Shown here in pieces: positions 11,211-22,499 of a stretch of DNA of 64,000 nucleotides (positions are counted from its first letter, which is position 1; each line of letters opens with the position of its first letter). The notes beneath the pieces were generated by a model. It saw nothing but the letters and a program-made list of their open reading frames with translations. It was not told the origin of the DNA and ran no database searches. Position numbers and translations under genes: made by a program. Source of the stretch: Diphasiastrum complanatum (lineage: Eukaryota > Streptophyta > Lycopodiopsida > Lycopodiales > Lycopodiaceae); assembly GCA_029204225.1 (NCBI GenBank), contig CM055107.1, forward strand, positions 26,878,572-26,942,571, read 5' to 3'.

Positions 11211-11790
11211 CTACCTCTTGCCGAGTGCAAGGATCTTATTACTCCTACCAATAATTTTGCATTGATCAGATTTGAATTCTACCTTATGATCTAAATCTGT
11301 AATTCTACTTACTGATAACAGATTTGTAGAGAGTTTAGGAACATGTAAGACATTTGATAGTAGCTTGAATTGATCATGCTGGAATCGCAATATTACGGTA
11401 CCTTCACCTTCAATAGTGTGAGTACTATTGTCACCAAGATGAACAAATTTCTTTGTGTTGTAAGACGTGTAGGAGTTGAAAATCTCACATTGATTGGTCA
11501 TGTGTTGAGTTGCTCCAGAATCAAGAAACCATGAATCATCCAAAAATGCGCTTTGGTCTTTGACCATGAATGTGCCTTCATCCACTTCGACCTGGGGAGA
11601 TGATGAAACTATGTTTGCTTGTTGATCAGGTTGGCTTGGATAATTCGGCAATCCCTGCAAAACATCTTCTTTATCGACTGTGGATTTGATGATTGTCCTT
11701 GACTTTGAGTCAGCTTTTGATTCATTACAGCCTTCTTGGAGCTTTTCTACTTCTGTCGCTTAGAGCCTTTGTTGACATATAGAGCCTGAG
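11211..11790 (-). pseudogene. copia gag tail and protease (element B)
   Basis: The protease active-site segment DDSWFLDSGATQHMTNQ is intact, followed by LGDNSTHTIEGEGTV and LLSNVLHVPKLSTNLLSVSR. Upstream (11660-11790) the Gag tail, including a half zinc knuckle, is readable only with a frameshift and a stop. Confidence 0.85.
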
Positions 11791-11821
11791 AGGAGGAAGT
11801 AGACAAAGTGTCCTGACTTTA

Positions 11822-12470
11822 TGAAAGATTCAACTAGTTTCATCACATTTTTGCAATATTTCCATATTTGGCATATTGAGGCCAAAAATTGTTTTAGACT
11901 TAGAGGTTGACTTTTCAAAATTCATTAGTCTAAATTTCATTTGAATAAACACTTTTTGAAAGTGTGGGAAAGATAGAATGCGAGTTTGAGTAGATTCAAT
12001 TTAAATAAGTTGGGTACATTGAATCTAGACCCAAAATTGGTAGGGTTAGCATTTTGGTGGGAAAGCCAAGTGGCCAAATAGGGTTTGGACCTGTTGTAAA
12101 TGGATGTAACTCGTGGAGAGAGTCATCTTCTCTCTTCTCTATCTCATTTCATGCTTATACAAGGTTCTCTTGGGTTCTACTATCCGTTGGTGCACTATCT
12201 TGGTGATTGCTTGCAATTCTATGTGTAGAATGATCTATATTTGCTATTTTTGGATCCACACGTGTGAAATATAGTAGGTTGCTGGTTTTATACGGACAGC
12301 AACAGTACATAATCATTTCATTCAAATTTGATCAAGTTCTATTAGTGTTTGCATCTCAAATTGTGTGTAGATGCTGATTTTTCTACATTGGTGAAATTTG
12401 TAGTGTATTTTTCTTTCTAACCAAAGATCATTCAAGTAGATTGGATCTTAAGGATTTGAAATCTTTCACA
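11822..12470 (+). repeat. 5' LTR of element C
   Basis: 649 bp, TG...CA ends with a 9-bp terminal inverted repeat TGAAAGATT/AATCTTTCA. It contains TGTAAATGGATG where the 3' copy has TATAAAAGGATG, so the likely TATA box is better preserved in the 3' LTR. Confidence 0.93.
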
Positions 12471-12482
12471 TGGTATCAGAGC
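12471..12482 (+). other. primer binding site of element C
   Basis: TGGTATCAGAGC directly after the 5' LTR, matching initiator tRNA-Met. Confidence 0.9.
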
Positions 12483-13070
12483 TTGTGTTTCAGGTTATGA
12501 AGGAGGAAATCAGATCTATCAATGATTTGGTGAAGATATCAAGTCTAGAGTATGCTAGAGAGGATTCTGCACCAAAATCGGATTTTTTGCTTTTGTAGAT
12601 TGGATCTTTTGTAGATCAAAACACTAAATAGGTCAATATACTTCTTCAATTCCGATTTTTGAGTTCACATACTGGATTTGGCCGATTTTTGGATCATTGG
12701 TTCAGCCTAAGTGGTGGCTTATAGATTGCATATCAAATTTTCAGCATTTGCATGTAGATTTGGAATAGTCAATTTTTTGTGATTTTGTCAAAACCCTAAT
12801 TTTGATTGGATCTCTAGATAGTGAGGTTGCTGGACTTCATTTGAGTGTGTTTCAATCTTAGGAAGTGGCGAAAGCCATTAGATTGAGGATATATCATAGG
12901 TTGATCAAGATTCCATGATTCTATGTGTTGACTTGCTTGGATAAGTGCTAGAAGAGAATTTGTGAGATAGTTTCAAATCTTGGTGATTTCTTTTGAAAGC
13001 ATTTGTTGTTGTTCAAAGGAGTGATTTGTGCATTGAAACAGGTTGAAAGAGAAGTTCAGGTCATTGCTAC

Positions 13071-15878
13071 ATGGCAACCTCAATTGGAGTCATGTTGGAA
13101 GCCAATGATAGGCTTACCTCAAGTAACTATTCATTATGGAAAGTGAGGATGGAGTCACTTCTTGAGATGAATGATGTTTTGGATATTGTTGTAGGCTTGG
13201 AGGAGAGACCAACAACACAACAAGATTAATTGAGGTATGACAAGAGGGCCAAGAAGGCTCTACACATGATAAAGATGAATGTTACCAATGAACTTCTCAA
13301 GGAAGTTGGTAAGTGCACATCATCTTTGGAAGCTTGGAATTCATTAAAGAAGCTTTATGAATCCAAGTCTACTTCTAGAGTGTTGACTCTAAGAAGGCAA
13401 ATTTTTTCTTGTTTGCAAAAGAATGAAGAAAGTCCAAGTACTTTTGTTTTGAGAATGAAAGCATTGAATGATGAGTTAGCTTGCATAGATGAAAGCACTA
13501 AGGAAGGAGAGCTTATTCAAGTGATTCTTAATGGCTTGTTGGATGCTCATGCTAACATTGTTCAAAGTATTGCTATTCAAAAGACTTTGCCAAGTTTGAT
13601 GGATCTTCAAGAGACCTTGATCAATGAGGAATATAGGCTTCAAGCAAGAGGTGGATCTACATCGACACTTCAAGAGGATGCTATGTTCACAAAGGGCAAA
13701 TTCAAGGGCAAAACCAAAAGCAAGTGGTCTAAAGGGCAAGATCAAGTGGATGCTTTTTCAAGTGGCAAAAAGAAGGATAGATCAAAGCTCAAGTGCTTCT
13801 ATTGCGGCATCAAAGGACACTTTGCAAGTGAGTGCTACAAGAAGAAGAGAGATCAAGGAGACAAGCAAGGTAATCTTACTCTTGATGAGGATGGTTTGGA
13901 TGTGCAAGATGCAAATGATGATGCTTTTGTGATGTCTTCATGTATGCTTGCTAATGATGGAGATCTAGATCCTTGGTGGATTGATAGTGGAGCAAGTTCA
14001 CACATGACCTTTCACAAAGAGTACTTCACTTCTTTGTTGGCATATGGAGATGACAAGAGGGTGATCTACACGGCCAATGATGGTGAGTGTGCAATCAAAG
14101 GGATTGGCACAATTCCTATTTCTCTCTCTACAAATAGGAATGTTCATTTGGAGGATGTCTTGTTTATTCCATCTATTACCAAGAATTTGCTTAGTGTGAG
14201 TCAAATGCTAAGTAAGGGCCTCAAGGTGGAGTTTGATGGAGATGCTTGTTTGATCAAAAGGAAGGATGTCTTGATTGGAAAAGGTAAAAGACAAGGGAAG
14301 TTGTTCAAACTTGATGCTTGTGTTATTGCTAACCAAGTTGGATGTGTTGCAAGGGAGCAAATTTCTATTCAAGAGGTTTTGCACAAAAGGATGGGACACC
14401 TCAACTTCAAGTCATTGGAGGTAATGGCAAGGAAGAAGGTTGTGATTGGTCTTCCAAGTTCCTTAAGAAATGACAAGCATGTTTGTGAGTCTTGTGCTTT
14501 GTCTAAGTCACATAGACTACCTTATACTAGATCTATTTCTAGATCTACAAAGCCTTTTCATGTACATTCGGATATTCATGGATTTACTACAATTAGCAAT
14601 AGTGGAGCTAAGATGTATGTAACATTCACTGATGATTTTAGTAGATTTTGTTGGATCTATCTACTAAAGAGCAAGGATGAAGTGTATGATGTCTTTGTCA
14701 AGTTCAAGAATGCAAGGGAGAACCAATTTTCCACAAAGATCAAGTGCTTGAGAGGTGACAATGGTGGTGAGTACATATCTAACAAGTTCAAGGCCTTTTG
14801 TGATGAGCATGGGATCAAGAGGGAGTATACAACATCAAGGACCCCACAACAAAATGGAGTGGCTGAAAGGAAGAATAGAACTTTATGTGAAAGTGCTAAA
14901 GCTATGAGGTTAAGTGCTAATCTTGACAAACCATTTTGGGATCAAGCTTTGTTGTGTGCCAATTTCTTGTGCAATAGGTGGCCGAGTGCTATTTTGGATG
15001 GAAGGACACCTTTTGAGATGCTATTCAAGAGGAGGCCGAGTGTCAACTTTCTAAGAACCTTTGGATGCACATGCTATGTCAACATTACTCTTGATGGTAG
15101 GACCAAGGAGGATCCATCTTCAAGAAGAGGTATTTTTGTTGGATATAGTGAGGTGAGTAAAGCCTACAAGGTTTACATTCCTTCTACTAACAAAGTGATT
15201 GTTGGTAGAGATGTCATTTTTGATGAGGGAAACATTCCAAAGGTGTTTTCAAGCATGATTGATGGTAAAGTAGATGGATCTAACATTCTTGATGTTGATG
15301 AGAAGGATCCTACTTTGGATGGTGGTGATGGTGGACCTTCATCAAGTCAAAAGCCAAGGAGAACATCAAGAGAAAGACAAGTACCTTCAAGGCTCACATA
15401 TGATCAAAAGGGTAAGCAAGTAGTTTCTGGAAATTATGTTGCTTTCCTAACCTCTTTGGATGAGCCTACAAGTGTAGATCAAGCAAGGAAAGAAGAGGAG
15501 TGGATCCAAGCAATGGATCTTGAGTATCGATCTCTTATGAAGAGTGGAACATCTTTTGGAGGAGCTATGCAAGTGGATGGATGTTATCTTGCTGTAAAAT
15601 CAAGTAATGGATCTGGAAAACAAATTTTGTTCAATGACTTTGATGGTCAAGTTGAAGATCAAGAGGTTGATTTCAAAGCGCTTCAACTAGTCAAAAGGGA
15701 AGTTGGCAATTTGGAGCTAGTCAAGAGCATCAAAGGAGAGGTAATTCGCAAAGGTATTATGGATCTGTTTCTGCAGCATATTGAAGACTCAAGTAAGGTC
15801 AAAGGAGTAGCAAGGAAGTGTTGTTCAAGTTTACTTTACTTGTTCTATCTCATGTTTGAGCAATTTCATGTGTTTTGA
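13071..15878 (+). pseudogene. copia Gag-protease-integrase polyprotein of element C
   Basis: The frame starts at ATG 13071 (MATSIGVMLEANDRLTSSNY) and has a single in-frame TAA at 13227-13229; apart from that it is open for 936 codons. In order: Gag domain, zinc knuckle CFYCGIKGHFASEC (about 13790-13830), protease WWIDSGASSHMT (about 13975), pre-integrase HKRMGHLNFKSLEV with CESC, and the integrase core with D (HSDIHG), D (LRGDNGGEYIS) and E (PQQNGVAERKNRTL) all present. After EYRSLMKSGT, where reverse transcriptase should start, the protein continues for about 110 residues that are not copia-like and stops at 15878. Enzymes up to integrase could be functional apart from the one stop. Confidence 0.93.
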
Positions 15879-16590
15879 TGTTGGATTTGTACTAGCATTC
15901 TTGGCTGATTTTGCTGATGGAAATGAAGCTATTGGAGGTTCATTATGTCACTTATCCATGGCTAAGTTCTCAAGTGTTGATCTACTTGGTGCCAATACTT
16001 GGAGATTGTCAATTTTTGGTGAATTCATGGTCATTTTCTTGTGTCAAGTAGACGTTGAAGATGGACTAGTGCAAACTACTTGGTTTATGGAGTCATGTGG
16101 TGCTGGATTTGCATCATTAATGTACTCACCTACTCATGGATTTCCAAGGTTTGATGGTTTCTTGTGGCAAGATGAAGATGGAGGCTCATTCATGGAGTAT
16201 CATGGTGGATACAAGGCAACAAAGGACAAAGAAGGAGGAGACATGCAAGCAAAAGTTGATCACTCACATTTATTGTTTGTTTGCTGTATTTTTACAGAGA
16301 GTTCAGAGTTGGAAGCATGGTGGAATCATCTCACTTACATTCTATTTGATTCTTCATGTTCTAGTCACATTTTTACATGTAAAATTGATGTAAGAAATAG
16401 TGAAGCATCCCAAGTGGACACTATTCTCTATATCAATTATGGTTGTTTCTATTTTGAGCATTACATGATCATTGAAAGGAGATCTATTCTTAGGAATAAG
16501 ATCATTCTTATGATGGATCAAAGTTCTATTGGCAAAAACTATGCTAGGAGCATTGGAAGCTAGGAAAGCGAGTTTTGAGGTGGGAGCGAG
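15545..16590 (+). other. unrelated segment in place of reverse transcriptase in element C
   Basis: About 1.05 kb between the end of the integrase linker and the RNase H tail. It shows no RT motif in any frame. It extends the upstream polyprotein in frame and also carries an overlapping 232-codon frame (15868-16563). Base composition is similar to the rest of the element. Origin unknown. Confidence 0.7.
15868..16563 (+). CDS. unrecognised 231-residue frame inside element C
   Basis: First ATG at 15868 gives MCFDVGFVLAFLADFADGNE; the frame overlaps the end of the polyprotein by 11 bases. It is rich in Phe, Trp, Cys and Gly and has no motif I recognise (for example SCGAGFASLMYSPTHGF and EYHGGYKATKDKEGG). 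It may be captured host coding sequence or chance openness. I do not assign a function, and expression would need a subgenomic or spliced RNA. Confidence 0.3.
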   Translation: MCFDVGFVLAFLADFADGNEAIGGSLCHLSMAKFSSVDLLGANTWRLSIFGEFMVIFLCQVDVEDGLVQTTWFMESCGAGFASLMYSPTHGFPRFDGFLWQDEDGGSFMEYHGGYKATKDKEGGDMQAKVDHSHLLFVCCIFTESSELEAWWNHLTYILFDSSCSSHIFTCKIDVRNSEASQVDTILYINYGCFYFEHYMIIERRSILRNKIILMMDQSSIGKNYARSIGS

Positions 16591-16593
16591 TCA

Positions 16594-16748
16594 TTGCAAA
16601 GGAGGTGGAGCTTCAACATGTGTCTTCAAGGGAATGTGTAGCTGATATCTTCACCAAAGCATTGGGAAAAGACTTGTGCATGAAGCATAGGACTTCACTT
16701 GGAGTATTATCAAAGTCTATGCTAAAACTAGTTGAAGAGGGAGTGTGA
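16594..16748 (+). pseudogene. RNase H C-terminal tail of element C
   Basis: Reads AKEVELQHVSSRECVADIFT then KALGKD, the conserved copia RNase H end, and closes with a TGA whose first base is the first base of the 3' LTR. The catalytic part of RNase H is missing. Confidence 0.85.
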
Positions 16749-17393
16749 AAGATTCAACTAGTTTCATCACATTTTGCAATATTTCCATATTTGGCATATT
16801 GAGGCCAAAACTTGTTTTAGACTTAGAGGTTGACTTTTCAAAGTTCATTAGTCTAAATTTCATTTGAATAAACACTTTTTTGAAAGTGTGGGAAAGATAG
16901 AATGCGAGTTTGAGTAGATTCAATTTGAATAAGTTGGGTACATTGAATCTAGGCCCAAAATTGGTAGGGTTAGCATTTTGGTGGGAAAGCCAAGTGGCCA
17001 AATAGGGTTTGGACCTACTATAAAAGGATGTAACTCGTGGAGAGAGTCATCTTCTCTCTTCTCTATCTCATTTCATGCTTATACATGGTTCTCTTGGGTT
17101 CTACTATCCATTGGTGCACTATCTTGGTGATTGCTTGCAATTCTATGTGTAGAATGATCTATATTTGCTATTTTTGGATCCACACGTGTGAAATACAGTA
17201 GCTTGCTGGTTTTTTATGGACAGAAACAATACATAATCATTTCATTCAAGTTTTATCAAGTTCTATTAGTGTTTGCATCTCAAATTGTGTGTAGATGCTG
17301 ATTTTTCTACATTGGTGAAATTGATAGTGTATTCTCTTTCTAACCAAAGATCATTCAAGTAGATTGGATCTTAAGGATCTGAAATCTTTCACA
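16746..17393 (+). repeat. 3' LTR of element C
   Basis: 648 bp, closely matching the 5' LTR, with a TATAAAAGG promoter-like box near 17018 and a CA end at 17393. Confidence 0.93.
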
Positions 17394-18679
17394 TGAACTG
17401 CATCAACGAGACCAGTATATACTGCATTAACCGAGAGCGGATCGATCGAAGTTCACATGTGAGACACATCAATTGAAGGTCACATCAACCAACGAATACA
17501 TTAGACAACAACCTTGTGAAGCAACCTACATAAGATAACCGTTCACGGATATACTTCTACCTCATGAGCTTCTTTGAGAGACCAAGTCCAATTCTCGTGA
17601 CTCTCTAGCGATCTTATGCATGCCCACGCTCTGACACACGAATGATCGATCTAGGTACTACTTTGATTCCTAGTTACTGTTTGCACGACACGATCCTGCA
17701 GTTTGGAAGTACGCCAGAAAGATTGAAGTGCTTTACAAACCTAAAAAGATGAGCGTGGCTACTTCTACAGATCTGAAGTTTATGGTTGGAAACATCACTG
17801 TACTCATCAGCCTAAGTCTCATGGACATAAAGGAAATGCAGCAGTGGTATGAGGAGGCACAACCAGTATTCAAGAAGCTGGATTTCACAATCTCTCCAAC
17901 CCACGGCTTCCGAAGCCATTTCCTCATGACAACGGCTTACAATCAAACTTTGAGAGAGTTTTCATTCAAACTCTCAAAGAGAGGTAACACCACATTCATT
18001 GTGCCAATAGTGACCAAACACTTGGTGGAACTTGGGTTTCCAAAGGGGCCAATTCCTTGGATACATCATTGGATAAGTACAAGAACAAGAATGGTTATTT
18101 GCTAGATGCCATCAAAGCAAGGAGTTGGATGTAGCCTGCACATATCTGACTAAGTACACCCAGAAGCAGAGGTTAAAGGTAAAACACATTCCGATGCTAG
18201 TTTTCTCGTTGTTAGCCAAATCACTTGACAAAGGTTATCACTCTACAGCTAGGCTAGTGCGATAACAAACTTTTTTGCATGAAGGAATCAATAAAAAACA
18301 TACCATCACCACCTTCGGGTACTTATTCTTTGACATTGCACAAGCCCAACTCCAGCGTCACGACCTGAGGACAGTCTTGTTACCATTGGACAAGCAACTT
18401 AGACAATTGTAGATGACAATTGAGACTGACGTAGCTATTCAGAAAGAGGAACAACCTAACATCTCTACACCAGTTATCAGATCCGCAAAGAAGATTACGC
18501 CTCAAAAGAAAGATAGAAAGAGCAATCAAGCAATAACAATCAGAGCAAAGGCCGCAAAGGAGCAAGAGTCCACCAAAGGGAAGAAGCTTGTCAAAAGAAA
18601 AAGGAGTCTATGTACCAAGGCTCCAAACCAATCCGGCTCATACACAGAGAGCAATAAGTCCTAGACGTCGACAATGTAT
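17394..18679. other. unassigned 1.3-kb block between elements C and F
   Basis: No retroelement motif found. It carries two plus-strand frames. One, 17749-18105 (119 codons, MSVATSTDLKFMVGNITVLI), has a segment ISPTHGFRSHFL. The other, 18413-18664 (84 codons), is very Lys-rich (KKITPQKKDRKSNQ). I recognise neither. They could be pieces of an extra ORF of a retroelement or of a decayed host gene. Confidence 0.4.
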
Positions 18680-19443
18680 CAGACAAGCAAAAAATGCGAC
18701 ACTGTTTTCAATGCCGTGTATTTCTACAGACTGTGTAAAAACACTTGTAATTCTGCAGACTATGTAAAAACACGGAAAAATCCACAGAACTGGATAAACA
18801 ATGGATGAAGATTAAAATTGATTAGTCGATTAGCAAAAAGGAGAATAATCCAACACTCCTCCTTAATCTGAATTCTTGAATGGCCTGACCTTCAAAATTA
18901 GTTCTACACAGAATCTTTTGTGTGACTCCAAACTTAATGCTTTGGTAAAAACATCTGCTGTCATATCTTGCATTCTACAGTACTGCAATCTGACCTCTTT
19001 ATTGAGAACTTTGCTTCTGACAAAATGATACTTCAGTTCAATGTGCTTACTCCTAGAATGAAATCTAGGGTTGGTTGATAAAGCGATGGCACTTTGATTA
19101 TCACAAAATAATGTCGTCGGAGCATATTGATTCAGACCGATATCTGAGAGTAAATTCCTGAACCAAATTGCTTCCTTTGTAGCTTGAGAGGTTGCGATAT
19201 ACTCTGATTCAATGGAAGATAGAGCTATTGAAGATTGCTTGTGACTGTTCCAAGAAACTAGACCATTGTTGAGAAAGAATGTAAATCCAGAAGTGGATTT
19301 ACGAGTGTCTACATCTCCTGCCCAACTTGCATCTGTGTAATCACTGAATAAATTGAGTTTGTTGTTGCTCACTGCTCCATAACAAATGAAAAAGTCCATA
19401 GTAGCTCGAAGATATCTCATGACTCTAATAAGAGCCTTCCAAA
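18680..19443 (-). mobile_element. copia element F: RNase H and start of 3' LTR
   Basis: On the minus strand the RNase H domain runs WKALIRVMRYLRATMDF, SDYTDASWAGDVDTRKSTSG, SIESEYIATSQATKEAIW, FCDNQSAIALSTNPRFHSRS and TADVFTKAL. A purine tract AAGGAGGAG then precedes TGTTGGATTATTCTCC, the start of an LTR of the D family (LTR start at 18855). The upstream side breaks within the codon before WKALI at 19443, exactly where the palindrome-rich repeat begins. Confidence 0.85.
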
Positions 19444-19765
19444 TAGACGACCTTCAGGATTTTTCTCTCTCTTTGTATTTTTCGCAAAAAGTCGAAGGTG
19501 CTCTCAAAAAGACGAAGGTGCCCTTAAAAAGGCAAAGGTGTCTTTAAGACAATTTAACCTATGAAAATAGATGACCTTCGAGAATTTTCTCTCTCTTCAC
19601 ATTTTTTGAGAAAATGCGAAAAAGCCAAACGTGTTAAAAATAGTTAAACTTTTGAACTATGCAAGTTTTGCGAAACTATCACGAAACTTTCGCGGCTATT
19701 TCACGAAATAGTTTAAACTGTTGAACTATGCTAGTTTCACGAAACTGTCACAAACATAGTTTATT
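19444..19765. repeat. palindrome-rich junction repeat, copy 1
   Basis: It contains two copies of a GACCTTC...TTTTCTCTCTCT unit (about 19445 and 19570). Then a 91-bp block (19602-19692) matches 29148-29239 with few differences, and a second TTGAACTATGC block follows near 19718. Inner palindromes such as AGTTTTGCGAAACT are frequent. It lies exactly at the broken edge of element F. Confidence 0.8.
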
Positions 19766-20102
19766 TCTACAGACTGTAGCGAAAGTAAGTATTTTTGTAG
19801 ACTTGTTCTAAATGCTAATTTTGTAGAAGTCCTTGAAGATGGCCAAGTCTTCGATGACTTCAAATTATTGAACTTAACATTTGAACTTGAAAGTATGATA
19901 GGATTGGTTACCCTTTGTTGGAGATCAACCGGAAGCCCATTGTAGACGTTCTTCAAATAAATTGGTTGTCTAAGTTTGTGATTCCTGCAGGTATCAGATT
20001 AGGAGACATAGAACCAAAGTTGGTTTCACCTGAACCTAGATCAATGATCAATAAACGTGAAATAGAAATTAGTCATTCACCAAGGAGACAACTATGGCCT
20101 TA
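19766..20102. other. unassigned spacer between repeat copy 1 and element G
   Basis: Possibly LTR-like on the minus strand, because a purine run AAGGGGGAC follows the stop of element G. It does not match the 5' LTR of G, and I could not identify it. Confidence 0.35.
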
Positions 20103-20125
20103 ATTTCCAATAGTCCCCCTTAAGG

Positions 20126-21499
20126 TCACGGTTGGTGCCTTGGTATCTTCATCAGGTTTAGTATGTTGAAGAAATCCTGATGTTTGATCCTGGGAAGCGT
20201 TTTGGTGAAGATGTCTATGACCATTTCTGTTGTGGAGCAGTATTGAAAGATCACTTGTCCTGAGAAAACTTTCTCCCGAATGAAATGATACTGGATTTCT
20301 ATGTGCTTGGATTTGTCATAAAATCTGGGATTCAGTGACAGTGAAATACAGCTCAAGTTGCCACACAAAATGGTAGTAGCATTGAACTGAGTGTGATGTA
20401 AGTCGTGAAGTAACAACTTGATCCATACAACTTCTTTTGAAGCTTGGCATGCTGCGATGTACTCTGTTTCTGTCGAAGAAAATGCCACTGATTTCTGCTT
20501 CTTCGAGTTCCATGAAATTGGTCTCCCTACCAGATAGAAACAAAACCTGGAGGTAGATTTTTTGGTAGAGACTGTTCCTCTCGAATCTGAGTCGGAGTAG
20601 CCTTGTAGGACGAGTGGGTCGATAGAATTTCCTTCATAATATAAAATGTGATCTAAACTTCCCTGAATATATCTCATCACTCTCTTTAATACTTTCCAAT
20701 GAGAGATCCTAGGATTGGACATGAATTGACTTAACGTGCTAACAGTGTATGTTAAATCTGGTCTATTACACAACATTGCATATATTAAAGATCCTATTAG
20801 TGAATGATAAGGGTACTTTGCTATGTCGAGTACTTCACTATCAGAATTAGCACAAGTAGACTTAGTCAATACTATACTTGGATCCATTGGAGTATCAATT
20901 GGTTTGCAATCAGATATATGAATTTTTTCTAAAATGCCTTTTAGATATGCCTACTGGCTAAGATAGATCTTCTTCTGAAGCCTATTTCTAGTAATGTGAA
21001 TTCCTAGCGAAGAATGGACAACTCCTAAATCAGTCATGTCAAATTTCTTTGACAGATCACTCTTAGTAGTGTGCAGAAGGGAAGTGTCATTAGACAAAAT
21101 AAATGCATCAGCTACTAAAGAGGTATGTGAACTGAACTGGTGCCTATATGCTTCGAATAAACATTACAGTCAGCTGAATTGTTTGCAAATCCCAATTGAA
21201 TGAGATAAGAGTTGATTCTATCAAACCATGCTCTTGCCGTAGATTGCTTTGTGCAGCTTACACACTTTGTGATCTTGGCCTTTGACTTCGAATACTTCCG
21301 GTTGGAAGGTATACAGCTCCTCTTTGACATTGTTGTTGAGAAATGTTGTCTTGACATCCATTTGGTGCATTTTGAGGTCTTCTACGGTTGCTAACACAAT
21401 CAGAGTCCTAATTGACTGCATCTTGATGGCATGACTAGAAATCTCTTGATAATCCACTCCTTGGACTTGAGTGAATCCTTTAGCCACCAAAAGATCCAC
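20126..21499 (-). pseudogene. copia reverse transcriptase and RNase H of element G
   Basis: RT begins near 21499 (LLVAKGFTQVQGVDYQEISS) and has HQMDVKTTFLNNNVKEELY and VCKLHKAIYGKS. The YVDD box has decayed to LVADAFIL, losing a catalytic aspartate. From 20887 the connection and RNase H are open: YPYHSLIGSLIYAM, RFCFYLVGRPISWNSKKQKS, STETEYIAACQASKEVVW and DIFTKTL. DNQSA, which carries an RNase H active-site aspartate, reads GNLSC. Enzymatically dead. Confidence 0.88.
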
Positions 21500-21929
21500 T
21501 TGTTGTTGATAACTCTCTTGTGAGTGAGAAAGGCGACCAATGTCTAGGTTTGGTTCATCAAAAGTGAGTTGTACTCACTTTCCATAGCTTCTTGCCACTT
21601 CACAGCATCCTTGGAGTTAATTGCTTCGGCTAGGCTCTCTGGTTCTTCTAATGAAGTCCAGAGTGATTGAGGGGTGTACCTCTCAAGAACTGTCCGAGTC
21701 TGTGAGGATCTGCAGACGTTTGGTTGACCAGGATGTGATGATGCTTCTTCTTGAATTTTTTCATATATGCTCGAGCTGGCTTGTCTAGTCTAATGATAGG
21801 TACTATCGGTGGCAGTAGCTTCTACCCAGAACTTCACAGGTAGGTGTGCTTGATGTAGCATGGATCTGGTTGAGTTGAGAAGAGTTCGATTCTTTCTTTC
21901 TACAATCCCATTTTGTTGAGGTGAATAGA

Positions 21930-22260
21930 AAGTGGTGAACTATCTTCTAAAGCCATGTTTAGCCATGTAGTCGGACATCTCATTAGAGAGGTATTCGCCG
22001 CCACCATCAGTTTGGAGTGCCTTCACTTTTGTAGACGTTTGTGTCTCAGCCATGGCCTTGAATCTCTTGAAGCATTCAAAGGCTTCAGATTTGTGCATAA
22101 TGAACATGACTATAGACCATCTAGAATAATCATCTATGAAAGTGATAAAATAGATTGCATCTCCTAAGGACGGAGTTGGCATTATACATGCTTTGTTTTG
22201 ATGGAATGTGATTTGGGAAACTTGCTTCTAGAGTGTTTGCCATAGATGCATGATTCACAA
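21930..22260 (-). pseudogene. copia integrase core of element G
   Basis: The first aspartate region (YFITFIDDYSRWSIVMFIMH) and the second (ALQTDGGGEYLSNEM) are open. Downstream PQQNG and ERKNRT can be read after a frame break near 21940. The linker and RT entry between 21500 and 21930 are readable only with several frame changes. Confidence 0.8.
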
Positions 22261-22499
22261 AAGAAAGATTTCATATCTAATGAAGAAGGGATATACAATC
22301 CATCAACTAAGTTATTACAACACATATAGGAAAGTGATCTTGTATTCACGTGTGCAAATCGACTATGCCACAGAATAGCATTATTGTTTACATTTTCGTT
22401 AGAGATACTAGCTAATGCAACTAAATTACAGAGTACGTAAAGATTTTTGACTCTAGTGCATGTAGTCAGAGTAGTATCTTCCTCGAATATTGTACACTA

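Larger units (their letters stand above)
9069..11821 (-). mobile_element. copia element B, truncated (pol plus partial LTR)
   Basis: Read on the minus strand: gag tail, protease, integrase, the start of reverse transcriptase, then an abrupt join to LTR sequence near 9670. It is the same family as D and L (shared LIKNQTW and LTR motifs such as ACCGTGTG next to TTGTGCTC). The upstream part is lost at 11821, where element C begins. The LTR piece ends ...TTTCCCCGACA at 9069. Confidence 0.8.
11822..17393 (+). mobile_element. copia element C with both LTRs, reverse transcriptase replaced
   Basis: A complete-looking LTR element of 5,572 bp. LTRs 11822-12470 and 16746-17393 differ at only a few per cent of sites over the stretches I compared, and begin TGAAAGATT and end with its inverse AATCTTTCA plus CA. 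It has a primer site, gag-protease-integrase, an RNase H tail and a purine tract (GAAGAGGGAG) before the 3' LTR. The RT palm is missing and about 1 kb of other sequence stands in its place. The flanking five bases (CTTTA left, TGAAC right) do not match, so no target-site duplication is visible. Confidence 0.9.

Noticed and set aside
13230-15878. The 882-codon frame as a host gene
   Set aside because: It is copia Gag-protease-integrase between two matching LTRs with a primer site.
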